Of a stretch of DNA of 8,430 nt, positions 1 to 8,430 are shown in pieces. A program made the translations under genes and the position numbers. The notes beneath the pieces are model-generated. The model was given only the letters and a program-made list of their open reading frames with translations, made no database searches and was not told the DNA's origin. Positions within the stretch are counted from its first letter, which is position 1. Every line of letters starts with the position of its first letter. Origin of the DNA: Sphingobacteriales bacterium. GTDB taxonomy: Bacteria > Bacteroidota > Bacteroidia > Chitinophagales > Chitinophagaceae. The stretch is from contig JAHEFC010000165.1 of assembly GCA_024640385.1 (NCBI GenBank), forward strand, positions 1 through 8,430, read 5' to 3'.

Positions 1-1429
<1,429 letters not shown>

Positions 1430-1437
1430 ATAGAAAA

Positions 1438-1470
1438 TTTGCTGCTTTCAAAATTGATTGATAATTTTTG
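1438..1470 (+). promoter_or_regulatory. Candidate promoter for the Nudix-family regulator
   Basis: TTTG at 1438-1441 is followed, after 21 nt, by AATTTTTG at 1463-1470. That differs by one base from the Bacteroidota -7 consensus TAnnTTTG, and the spacing from the -33-like TTTG is within the usual range. Transcription would start shortly before the ATG at 1491, giving a short leader. The region is very AT-rich, so a chance match is quite possible. Confidence 0.35.
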
Positions 1471-1490
1471 CCGTTGTTTAACGACCACTA

Positions 1491-2216
1491 ATGACGCCAA
1501 CAAGCAATAGACCCAACATCAATACCTCACCTGTTGACATCCATAACTATTTTGGATTCGCCGTATCTGTAGACTGTGTGATCTTCGGGTTTGACGATAA
1601 TACACTCAAGGTACTCCTCATCAAAAGTGACCTGCCTGAATTCCAGGAGAAATGGTCGTTGCTGGGCGACCTGGTAGATTTGGATGAAGACCTGGATTCC
1701 GCTTCATACCGAGTTTTGAAGGAAAGAACAGGTTTGGAGAATGTTTACCTGGAGCAGGTGCATACATTCAGTGCCATTGACAGGCACCCGGCAGGGCGTG
1801 TAGTTTCCGCAGCTTATTTTTCGCTGGTCAATGTGAAGCACTATCACCTGCTGCAGAACGACAATGAATTACACTGGCATGCGGTATCCGAGATCCAGGA
1901 CATGGCATTTGACCATAAACTGATACTTGAGACCTGCCTGAAACGACTGCAGGAAAAAGTGCAGGAGGAGCCCATCATTTTCAACCTGCTGGAGAATAAA
2001 TTCTCACTGCGCGAACTGCAATGCCTGTATGAGGCCGTGTTGGGCGTGAAGCTGGACAGGAGGAATTTCAGGAAGAAACTGTTCACCACCGGACTGCTGG
2101 TAGATATCAATGAAATGGAAGAAAATGTACCCCATCGCCCGGGTAAGTTATACACCTTCAACCATAACCGCTATTCGAAAATGAAGAAGAAAATATTCGT
2201 TGGAATAGACTTCTGA
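1491..2216 (+). CDS. Nudix-fold transcriptional regulator with C-terminal winged helix (NrtR/AraR-type), probably not catalytic
   Basis: The protein has 241 residues, typical of NrtR-type regulators. Residues about 20-155 form a Nudix domain (start FGFAVSVDCVIFGF, then LKVLLIKS), and about 160-230 a winged helix containing FSLRELQCLYEAVLG, the basic stretch DRRNFRKKL and a closing RPGKLYTFN. In the Nudix box (G x5 E x7 REUxEExGU), E66, R74, E78 and G81 are kept. The first glycine is D60, the first glutamate of REUxEE is V75 and the last is R79. Loss of these metal-binding glutamates argues against pyrophosphohydrolase activity and for a ligand-sensing repressor or activator. In known relatives the ligand is ADP-ribose (NrtR, NAD metabolism) or a sugar such as arabinose (Bacteroides AraR). 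Lying just upstream of susCD on the same strand, it is the obvious candidate regulator of that operon. The ATG at 1491 lacks a Shine-Dalgarno sequence, as usual in this phylum. The true ligand is unknown. Confidence 0.88.
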   Translation: MTPTSNRPNINTSPVDIHNYFGFAVSVDCVIFGFDDNTLKVLLIKSDLPEFQEKWSLLGDLVDLDEDLDSASYRVLKERTGLENVYLEQVHTFSAIDRHPAGRVVSAAYFSLVNVKHYHLLQNDNELHWHAVSEIQDMAFDHKLILETCLKRLQEKVQEEPIIFNLLENKFSLRELQCLYEAVLGVKLDRRNFRKKLFTTGLLVDINEMEENVPHRPGKLYTFNHNRYSKMKKKIFVGIDF

Positions 2217-2301
2217 TTTTTTTTCCGGCCATGCAGCACATGACTTCATCGTTCTGTCATCCATCTCAGAATTTTAATGATCACATGAAACAAGTATGTT
2301 G

Positions 2302-2316
2302 AAACGTAAATCGTTT
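2302..2316. promoter_or_regulatory. Inverted repeat AAACG-N5-CGTTT upstream of susC
   Basis: Perfect 5-bp arms AAACG and CGTTT flank TAAAT, about 80 bp upstream of the candidate -7 element of susC. It could be an upstream binding site for the neighbouring winged-helix regulator or for another factor. The arms are short, so chance occurrence is likely enough to keep confidence low. Confidence 0.22.
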
Positions 2317-2369
2317 TAGCAAACTTTTTTCATAAAAAAAGGGATTAAGGCATTAAAATTTTGTTAAGC

Positions 2370-2404
2370 TTGTGGCCTCAATATGTAAAAAATACATATC
2401 TTGG
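2370..2404 (+). promoter_or_regulatory. Candidate susCD promoter
   Basis: TATCTTGG at 2397-2404 matches the Bacteroidota -7 consensus TAnnTTTG except at one base. A TTG at 2370-2372 could serve as the -33 element, though the 24-nt spacer is a few bases longer than usual. Transcription would begin roughly 20 nt before the susC ATG at 2433. The leader is AT-rich and lacks a Shine-Dalgarno sequence. The -7 match overlaps the right arm of the inverted repeat at 2381-2399. Confidence 0.45.
2381..2399. promoter_or_regulatory. 19-bp perfect inverted repeat, candidate operator of susCD
   Basis: ATATGTA (2381-2387) and TACATAT (2393-2399) are exact reverse complements separated by five A residues. 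The size and two-fold symmetry fit a dimeric winged-helix regulator. The right arm runs into the candidate -7 element at 2397-2404, so a bound protein would be expected to block polymerase. The gene just upstream encodes an NrtR/AraR-type regulator, which makes it the first protein to suspect. Binding is inferred only; no known consensus was compared. Confidence 0.5.
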
Positions 2405-2432
2405 TCGCCGACTCAAATTTTAAAAACTGTTT

Positions 2433-5375
2433 ATGACCCAAAAACGCTTACTGCCAGCGCTTTTAGTAACACTGTTGCTGGCACTACAGACTTTCGCTCA
2501 GCAAAGAACAATTTCGGGTAGGGTAACAGACAATACAGGCGCACCGGTTCCTGGTGTAACTGTAACTGTAAAGGGTACAAATCTTGCCACTCAGACTGGC
2601 AACGATGGTACTTACCGCCTTAACGTCCCCGAAAATGCCAACACGCTGGTTTTCTCAGCTGTTGGTTATGGTAACATCGAAGGTGCTATCACCGGTTCTA
2701 CGGTGGATATCGCACTACAGGCCACCCAGGCCAACCTTAACGAGGTTGTGGTGGTAGGTTATGGTACAGCGCGTAAGCGTGACCTGACCGGTTCCGTTGC
2801 ATCAGTTAAAGCCAAAGATTTCAACACGGGCGTTTTCGCGTCTCCCGATAACCTTATTCAAGGTAAGGTTGCCGGTGTTCAGGTGCTGAATAACTCTGGT
2901 GCTCCCGGTGGTGCCTCCACGATCAGGATCAGGGGTATCTCCTCTATCCGTTCTGGTAACGCTCCACTGATTGTGGTTGACGGGGTTCCCCTCTCAGGCG
3001 GAAGCTCTCAGCCAGGCTTGGGTACTGCGCTCGGTAGCGCTCCCGGCGACAACCCGCTGAACTTCATCAACTCGAACGACATTGCTTCTATGGACGTATT
3101 GAAAGATGCGTCAGCCACGGCGATCTTCGGTTCAAGGGGTGCTAACGGTGTAATCGTTATCACTACCAAAAAAGGTTCATCAGGTGCTCCTAAAATAGAG
3201 TTCAATGCCCAGTTGGGTATGAGCAATATGTTGAGGCAGATCGATGTGCTCAATGCTTCGGAGTACAGGGCTGCTTTAAAAGAATACAACCAGACCAGTG
3301 GAGATTATGGTGGAGATGTGAATGCGATGGATGAGATCTTGCGCACTGGATATACTCAGAATTACAACTTCGCTGTTTCAGGTGGTAATGAGAACGGACG
3401 CTATCGTCTGTCTGCCGGTTACCTCAACCAGGAAGGTATTGTTAAAGAATCAGGATTCAAGAAATTGTCCACTTCACTCACCTCTTCTTTCAAATTCACT
3501 GAAAGCAAGAGGCTGGGATTGGATTTCAATTTCCTGTATGCCAATACAACCACTGATGCCGCTCCGATCTCAAACGACGCTGGTTTCCAGGGTAGCTTGA
3601 TCGGTACTGCTTTACAGTGGAACCCCACTCACCCGCTGAGGAAACCCAACGATTCTATCTGGGTGAACAACCAGCTGGGTGCAACTACAGTTAATCCCCT
3701 CGCCCTGCTTGCTGCCTATGATGACAGAACAGTTCTGAATAACATCATTGCCAGCATTTCTCCCAGCTACAAGATCATGCGCAATATGGAATTCCGTATG
3801 TTATATGCGATGAACTACAGCCAGGCAGAAAGAAGGACTGAGATCAGGAACTGGCTCAACCTCACCGGTAATTTTGGTTCTGCACAGATCCAGAACAACC
3901 GCCAGGTTAACCAGACCATTAACTACACATTATCTTATACTCCTCAGCTGACTAAAAATATCAGTCTGAACACAGTGATCGGTTATGAATACCTGAAATA
4001 TGATTATAAAGGTAGCGGTATGTCGTCCAACCGTTTCTTTGACTACCCAGGTTTGAGGTATACTGATTATATGCAGAACTCTCCTGCAAACGATCGTGGC
4101 CAGTATTCATTTGCTCCCCCGATCAACGAGCTTCAATCTTATTTCGCCCGTGCAACTTTCAGCTTTGGCGACAGGTTCCTGTTGACCGGAACATTCCGTG
4201 CTGATGGTTCTTCTAAATTCGGTGCGAACAATAAATATGGTTACTTCCCTTCAATTGCCGGTGCATGGAACGTGATGAACGAAGATTTCCTGCGTAGCAG
4301 CAAAGCTGTAAGCACCCTGAAGCTCAGGGCTAGCTGGGGACAAACTGGTAACCAGGAATTCCCTTCAGGAGTTGCTGTTAGAAGGGTTAGCATTGGTACC
4401 CTGGATAACACCAGCGTTGCCAACTTTGAAAACCCTGATGTGAAATGGGAAACAAATACCATGTGGAACGTGGGTGTTGATTTCGGTGTTATGGATAACA
4501 GGCTGACTGGTACAGTTGACTATTTCAACAGGAAAACTACAGATCCACTGTTCTCTGCCACACCCATCGCACCAGCTCCTTCTTCAGGTGTGATCTGGCA
4601 GAACCTTGACGCATCTATCGTCAACTCAGGTTTAGAATTGTCTTTGAACTGGGCAGTGATCAGGAACGATAAAATGACCTGGAATATCGGTGGTAACATC
4701 GCATTCCTGAAAAATGAAGTACAGGATCTGAAAGGTTCTTACCAGACAGGTGCACTTCATGGTCAGGGTATCTCCGGTGCAACATCTCAGCTGATCGTTG
4801 CAGGACAGCCACTGAACGTATATTATCTCAGGAAATTTGAGGGAATTGATAAAGGTACCGGTCAGAGCATTTATGCTGAGAACGAGAAATTGTTCTACTC
4901 CGGTTCACCCAACCCCAAGCAGCTTTATGGCATCACTACAGATTTCAACTGGAACAAATTGTTCGCTGTTGCAAACTTCAATGGTGCTGCAGGGCATTAC
5001 CTGTACAACAACACAGCTAACTCTGTGATCAACGTGGGTAACCTCGGAACCAGGAATATTGATGCAAGGATCCCCGGAACAGGTGAGAACCTGTCAAATG
5101 CGATCGCTCCATCAACCCGTTACCTGGAGAAAGGCGATTACCTGAAACTGGCTAACATGACTATCGGTTACAAAGTTGGTAATCTTGGTAAACCATTTAA
5201 GAATGTAACTGTTACTTTAACTGGGCAGAATCTGTTCGTGATCACTGGTTTCAATGGATTTGACCCCGAGGTTAACGTAGATAAGAATGTAAACGGAATT
5301 CCTTCAGCAGGTATCGAGTACATTCCCTACCCTGCCTCCAGGACAATTCTTTTAGGTTTACAATTTGGTTTATAA
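2433..5375 (+). CDS. SusC/RagA-family TonB-dependent outer-membrane transporter
   Basis: This is the outer-membrane barrel that imports an oligomeric nutrient using TonB-ExbBD energy, with SusD as its lid. It has 980 residues, close to the usual 1000. Seen in order: a signal peptide ending near FAQQ (cleavage about 22/23); a carboxypeptidase-regulatory-like beta domain at about 25-98 (ISGRVTDNTGAPVPGVTVTV); the family segment LNEVVVVGYG at 102-111, which includes the TonB-box region; a plug domain at about 115-248 with RIRGISSI, PLIVVDGVPL and DASATAIFGSRGANGV; and then the barrel, ending in the aromatic-containing strand LLGLQFGL. No N-terminal STN signalling domain is present, so control through a FecI/FecR-type sigma/anti-sigma pair is not expected, which fits regulation by the neighbouring transcription factor. 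The SusD gene follows after 20 nt. The substrate cannot be inferred, since no degradative enzyme is in view. Confidence 0.96.
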   Translation: MTQKRLLPALLVTLLLALQTFAQQRTISGRVTDNTGAPVPGVTVTVKGTNLATQTGNDGTYRLNVPENANTLVFSAVGYGNIEGAITGSTVDIALQATQANLNEVVVVGYGTARKRDLTGSVASVKAKDFNTGVFASPDNLIQGKVAGVQVLNNSGAPGGASTIRIRGISSIRSGNAPLIVVDGVPLSGGSSQPGLGTALGSAPGDNPLNFINSNDIASMDVLKDASATAIFGSRGANGVIVITTKKGSSGAPKIEFNAQLGMSNMLRQIDVLNASEYRAALKEYNQTSGDYGGDVNAMDEILRTGYTQNYNFAVSGGNENGRYRLSAGYLNQEGIVKESGFKKLSTSLTSSFKFTESKRLGLDFNFLYANTTTDAAPISNDAGFQGSLIGTALQWNPTHPLRKPNDSIWVNNQLGATTVNPLALLAAYDDRTVLNNIIASISPSYKIMRNMEFRMLYAMNYSQAERRTEIRNWLNLTGNFGSAQIQNNRQVNQTINYTLSYTPQLTKNISLNTVIGYEYLKYDYKGSGMSSNRFFDYPGLRYTDYMQNSPANDRGQYSFAPPINELQSYFARATFSFGDRFLLTGTFRADGSSKFGANNKYGYFPSIAGAWNVMNEDFLRSSKAVSTLKLRASWGQTGNQEFPSGVAVRRVSIGTLDNTSVANFENPDVKWETNTMWNVGVDFGVMDNRLTGTVDYFNRKTTDPLFSATPIAPAPSSGVIWQNLDASIVNSGLELSLNWAVIRNDKMTWNIGGNIAFLKNEVQDLKGSYQTGALHGQGISGATSQLIVAGQPLNVYYLRKFEGIDKGTGQSIYAENEKLFYSGSPNPKQLYGITTDFNWNKLFAVANFNGAAGHYLYNNTANSVINVGNLGTRNIDARIPGTGENLSNAIAPSTRYLEKGDYLKLANMTIGYKVGNLGKPFKNVTVTLTGQNLFVITGFNGFDPEVNVDKNVNGIPSAGIEYIPYPASRTILLGLQFGL

Positions 5376-5395
5376 TAAATATCAATCTAATCTTT

Positions 5396-6937
5396 ATGCG
5401 ATATATTAAATATTTCTCCGTAGCTCTGGGTGTGGCAGTTGCCGTATCCTGTACAAAGCTTGAGGAAGAACAGAGGGATTCTGTGAACTTCCAGCAGGCT
5501 TCTGCTACTGGTCTTCTCCAGGGCGCTTATAACTCACTGGGTGGTTTGCAAACCCAGGACGTGGTTTGGGCACTTGAAGAACATTCATCAGACGAAGCCC
5601 TCGGCCCAACCAGGGGACCAGACTGGGACGATAACGGTGTATGGCGCGTGATCCACAATCACCAGTGGGATGCTGATCACAGCGTTGTAAGGAACACATT
5701 CAATTCACTGCTCACAGCTCAGTTCTCTGCTACTGCGGTGCTGGAACAAAATCCAACGCCAAGTGAAGCAGCACAGGCCAGGTTTATCAGGGCGCTTTCA
5801 GTTTTCCTGGTGCTTGATCTTTACGATCAGGTTCCTTACAGGGAAGACCTGAAAGATCTCAAAGCGGTACCTGTAACCTTGAAAGGAGCAGCAGCTTGTG
5901 ATAAAGTGATCTCTGAGCTGGAGGCTATACTCACTACTCTGCCTGACTTAACTACCAGCACGAATACATTTGTTGCAACTAAAGATGCGGCTCGTGCTTT
6001 GCTGATGAAAGCATACCTCAACAGGGGTGTGTATGCAAACCGCCTGACTCCTACTTTTGCTGCTGCTGATATGGACAAGGTGATCGCCTATGCCGATGCC
6101 ATCAAAGCCAGCCCCAGGGGCTATGCCTTGGCTGATAACTTTTATACAAACTTTGCCCCCAACAATAATACAGCTTCTAAAGAGTTGATCTTCTCCCTGG
6201 AGAATACTGTTGGTGTAAGGGGTGGTAATAACAGGTTCCAGTGGTTCTGTACGCTGCACTATAACCAGAAGCCCAGCGGTTGGAACGGTTTCACCACACT
6301 GGCTGATTTCTACGACAAGTTCGAAACTAATGATACCCGTAGAAGCGGAACATTTACCGGTGTAACTGACAAAACAGGTCTCCGTGTAGGTATGCTGGTT
6401 GGTCAGCAGCTGAATGAAAAAGGCGAAGAACTGAATGACAGGAAAGGTAACAAGCTGGCCTTCACTCGCCAGGTTGCACTCAAAGAAACAGGCAATAATC
6501 TCGAGATCACAGGTATCCGTGTGGTGAAATATCCACCTGATTTTGCCCAGGGTATCGATGGTAACGCCGAGAACGAATATGTGATCTTCCGTTATGCTGA
6601 CGTATTACTTATGAAAGCGGAAGCACTCTGGAGGAAAAACAAGTCGGATGCCAATGCACTCACTTTACTCAATGAACTCCGTGCCAAACGTGGTGCTTCG
6701 GCCCTCACTGCCATTGGAGATCTGACTATCCTCGACGAAAGAGGACGTGAACTGTATTGGGAAGGCTGGAGGAGAAACGACCAGGTTCGTTTCGGTACTT
6801 TCCTGAATGCGTTGACTGCAGGAGCAGGAACAACTTCTACTCGTCCGACTAAATCCGGTAACGAAAGGTTGATCTTCCCGATTCCCAACCAACAGCTGGC
6901 TGTGAATCCTAACCTGACACAAAACCCCGGTTACTAA
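5396..6937 (+). CDS. SusD/RagB-family nutrient-binding outer-membrane lipoprotein
   Basis: SusD-type proteins sit on the cell surface as a hinged lid over the SusC barrel and bind the substrate. The protein has 513 residues, normal for the family. The N-terminus is a short lipoprotein signal with lipobox AVSC and lipidation at Cys19, followed by KLEEEQRD; the acidic residues after the cysteine resemble surface-export signals known in Bacteroidota lipoproteins. The helical TPR-like core includes QARFIRALSVFLVLDLYDQVPY (about 127-148) and DAARALLMKAYLNRGVY (about 197-213). The C-terminal SusD domain has YVIFRYADVLLMKAEALW (395-412), LLNELRAKRGA (424-434), ERGRELYWEGWRRND (448-462) and the characteristic ending RLIFPIPNQQLAVNPNLTQNPGY. 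It lies 20 nt after susC, so the two are surely co-transcribed, and a strong terminator follows. Substrate unknown. Confidence 0.96.
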   Translation: MRYIKYFSVALGVAVAVSCTKLEEEQRDSVNFQQASATGLLQGAYNSLGGLQTQDVVWALEEHSSDEALGPTRGPDWDDNGVWRVIHNHQWDADHSVVRNTFNSLLTAQFSATAVLEQNPTPSEAAQARFIRALSVFLVLDLYDQVPYREDLKDLKAVPVTLKGAAACDKVISELEAILTTLPDLTTSTNTFVATKDAARALLMKAYLNRGVYANRLTPTFAAADMDKVIAYADAIKASPRGYALADNFYTNFAPNNNTASKELIFSLENTVGVRGGNNRFQWFCTLHYNQKPSGWNGFTTLADFYDKFETNDTRRSGTFTGVTDKTGLRVGMLVGQQLNEKGEELNDRKGNKLAFTRQVALKETGNNLEITGIRVVKYPPDFAQGIDGNAENEYVIFRYADVLLMKAEALWRKNKSDANALTLLNELRAKRGASALTAIGDLTILDERGRELYWEGWRRNDQVRFGTFLNALTAGAGTTSTRPTKSGNERLIFPIPNQQLAVNPNLTQNPGY

Positions 6938-6963
6938 TAGAGATATTGTTAACTTTAATTTGC

Positions 6964-6998
6964 AAAAAGGTCAATGTAAATTGACCTTTTTTGCTTTT
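6964..6998 (+). terminator. Intrinsic terminator after susCD
   Basis: AAAAAGGTCAAT (6964-6975) pairs perfectly with ATTGACCTTTTT (6980-6991) across a GTAA loop, giving a 12-bp stem. The T-run 6987-6992 and a second TTTT at 6995-6998 follow. Flanking GC bases (6962-6963 and 6993-6994) could extend the stem with one T bulged. Being A-rich on the left arm and T-rich on the right, it could work in both directions. It begins 26 nt after the susD stop codon and ends 5 nt before the next start codon. Confidence 0.85.
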
Positions 6999-7003
6999 AT
7001 CAT

Positions 7004-8430
7004 ATGCGGAAAACCCTCCTGCTCGCATTCATATTTTATATCTCCGGCTGTAAACCCGGTGATGATAATAGTACCCTGTTCGTTAAAGCCCCGGACAGCG
7101 GGATCAATTTTGAAAACAGGATCTCCAACTCGAAAGACTTCAACATCTTCAGCTACCGGAACTTCTACAACGGCGCCGGAGTGGCTACAGGTGATATCAA
7201 TAACGACGGACTTACTGATATTTTTTTCACCGCCAATATGGGCCCTAATAAACTCTATCTCAATAAAGGCAATTTCAAGTTTGAAGACATTTCGGAAAAA
7301 GCAGGTTTCGGAGATAAACAACAGTGGAGCACGGGCGTAGTGATGGTGGACATCAACCACGACAAACTCCTTGATATCTATGTTTGCAATGCCGGTTACC
7401 AGAAAGGTGTTGGACTGGAGAACCAATTATGGATCAATAAAGGCAATCTGACCTTTGAAGAAAAAGCGGCCGAATACGGCCTCAATGATCCGGGATTCAC
7501 TACTCATGCGGCATTCTTCGATTACGATCTAGACGGCGACCTGGATGCCTACATACTGAACAATAGCTTCATCCCGGTAAATACACTGAACTATTCCAAT
7601 AAACGTGACCTGCGAGCGGAAGACTGGCCAGTGGCTGATTTCCTGAAAGGCGGTGGTGATAAATTATTAAGGAACGATAACGGCAAATTTGTGGATGTAA
7701 GCAAGGCGGCCAATATCTATGGAAGCCTGATCGGGTTTGGCCTGGGTGTAACCGTTGGAGACGTCAATAACGACAGGTATCCCGACATCTATGTATCCAA
7801 TGATTTTTTCGAACGGGATTATCTCTATATCAACCAGAAAGACGGGACCTTTAAAGAAGAACTGGAAAGCCGGATCCAACACCTCAGTCACTCATCCATG
7901 GGTGCTGATATGGCCGATATCAACAACGATGGGCAACAGGATATCTTCGTCACAGAAATGCTTCCCGACAACGATTTTCGTCTTAAAACAACCACCTCAT
8001 TCGAAAATGTTGACGTCCAGCGTTTCAAAGAGAAATCCGGATTCTACCACCAGTATATGCAGAATACACTGCAGCTCAATAATGGTAAAGGAGAGTTCAA
8101 GGAGATCGCACATTATTCAGGAGTGTCGGCTTCAGACTGGAGCTGGGGAGCCCTGATGTTTGACGCTGATAACGATGGCCTCAACGATATCTACATTTGC
8201 AATGGCATTTATAATGATGTTACGGACCAGGACTTCATCGACTTCTTTGCCAATGATGTGGTACAGCGCATGGTGATGACGGGCAAGAAAGAAGAGATCG
8301 AAGAGATCATCAAGAAAATGCCATCGGTACCTATTGAAAATAAGATGTTCCATAATAAAGGAGACCTGGCATTTGAAGATGTGGGCATGAAATGGGGGCT
8401 GCGCGATAAGACATTTTCAAATGGGGCTTC
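7004..8430 (+). CDS. FG-GAP/VCBS-repeat surface lipoprotein, partial (C-terminus beyond right edge)
   Basis: The frame is open from the ATG at 7004 to the edge, giving 475 full codons. The start fits because it yields a lipoprotein signal, MRKTLLLAFIFYISGC, with lipidation at Cys16. The rest is a beta-propeller-type repeat protein. Each blade carries an aspartate-rich DxNxDGxxD-like calcium loop, at about residues 64 (DINNDGLTD), 116 (DINHDKLLD), 173 (DYDLDGDLD), 253 (DVNNDRYPD), 305 (DINNDGQQD) and 387 (DADNDGLND). These usually precede a strand such as DIFFTAN or DIYVSND, then an LYxNKGxxxFED turn. Relatives in Bacteroidota are often around 1100 residues and end in an ASPIC/UnbV (CRTAC1-like) domain, which would lie outside the window. 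The protein is probably held on the outer surface. Genes of this kind are often beside susCD pairs, suggesting a shared substrate, but their biochemical role is not established. A terminator separates it from susD, so expression depends on read-through or an unseen promoter. Confidence 0.92.
   Translation, partial: MRKTLLLAFIFYISGCKPGDDNSTLFVKAPDSGINFENRISNSKDFNIFSYRNFYNGAGVATGDINNDGLTDIFFTANMGPNKLYLNKGNFKFEDISEKAGFGDKQQWSTGVVMVDINHDKLLDIYVCNAGYQKGVGLENQLWINKGNLTFEEKAAEYGLNDPGFTTHAAFFDYDLDGDLDAYILNNSFIPVNTLNYSNKRDLRAEDWPVADFLKGGGDKLLRNDNGKFVDVSKAANIYGSLIGFGLGVTVGDVNNDRYPDIYVSNDFFERDYLYINQKDGTFKEELESRIQHLSHSSMGADMADINNDGQQDIFVTEMLPDNDFRLKTTTSFENVDVQRFKEKSGFYHQYMQNTLQLNNGKGEFKEIAHYSGVSASDWSWGALMFDADNDGLNDIYICNGIYNDVTDQDFIDFFANDVVQRMVMTGKKEEIEEIIKKMPSVPIENKMFHNKGDLAFEDVGMKWGLRDKTFSNGA

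Noticed and set aside
2215..2222. Run of T residues after the regulator gene as an intrinsic terminator
   Set aside because: No stable stem precedes the T-run, so an intrinsic terminator cannot be supported.
2240..2260. Inverted repeat ATGAC-N11-GTCAT in the regulator-susC spacer
   Set aside because: The arms are only 5 bp with an 11-nt gap and no link to a promoter; it is readily explained by chance.
2324..2341. CTTTTTT / AAAAAAG hairpin upstream of susC
   Set aside because: The stem is almost wholly A-T and is not followed by a T-run on the plus strand; it is more likely plain AT-rich spacer.
6955..6962. TTAATTTG as a -7 element for the repeat lipoprotein gene
   Set aside because: It has one mismatch to TAnnTTTG, but there is no -33-like TTTG/TTG at suitable distance and the implied start would lie inside the terminator stem.
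6971..7426. 151-codon open frame on the minus strand opposite the repeat lipoprotein
   Set aside because: It mirrors the Asp/Asn-rich repeat codons of the plus-strand gene and its 3' end runs into the terminator hairpin. The plus-strand frame has a lipobox and six calcium loops, so this is a shadow.

Overview
The window looks like chromosomal DNA of a Bacteroidota (Bacteroidetes) bacterium, most likely of the Chitinophagaceae or a close relative. The evidence is a SusC/SusD outer-membrane nutrient-uptake pair, lipoproteins with Bacteroidota-style signal sequences, start codons without Shine-Dalgarno sequences, and promoter-like elements resembling the TTTG / TAnnTTTG type. The family-level placement is a judgement from general protein character, not from a search.

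Layout: (1) 1-1365, minus strand, is the N-terminal two thirds of NAD+-dependent DNA ligase LigA, cut by the left edge. (2) 1366-1490 is a short AT-rich divergent spacer containing a degenerate octamer tandem repeat. (3) 1491-2216, plus strand, encodes a Nudix-fold protein with a C-terminal winged helix (NrtR/AraR-type regulator). Its Nudix catalytic box is degenerate, so it is probably a transcription factor rather than a hydrolase. (4) 2217-2432 is a regulatory spacer. It holds a 19-bp perfect inverted repeat that overlaps the candidate -7 element of the next gene. (5) 2433-5375 encodes a SusC/RagA TonB-dependent transporter and 5396-6937 its SusD/RagB lipoprotein partner, 20 nt apart. (6) A strong intrinsic terminator hairpin sits at 6964-6998. 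(7) From 7004 to the right edge, plus strand, runs the first 475 codons of a lipoprotein with FG-GAP/VCBS-type repeats and six aspartate-rich calcium-loop motifs.

How they may work together (inference): the regulator could sense a small molecule, as a sugar or ADP-ribose-like ligand is sensed in characterised relatives, and control the susCD promoter through the inverted repeat. SusC and SusD would bind and import an unknown oligomeric nutrient, and the surface calcium-binding lipoprotein would assist or act on the same substrate. No carbohydrate-active enzyme is visible in the window, so the substrate cannot be named. LigA is a housekeeping gene and is probably unrelated.

No overtly new molecular system is visible. 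The points most worth following up are the decayed Nudix box, the palindrome on the susC promoter, and the terminator placed 5 nt before the start codon of the repeat lipoprotein.
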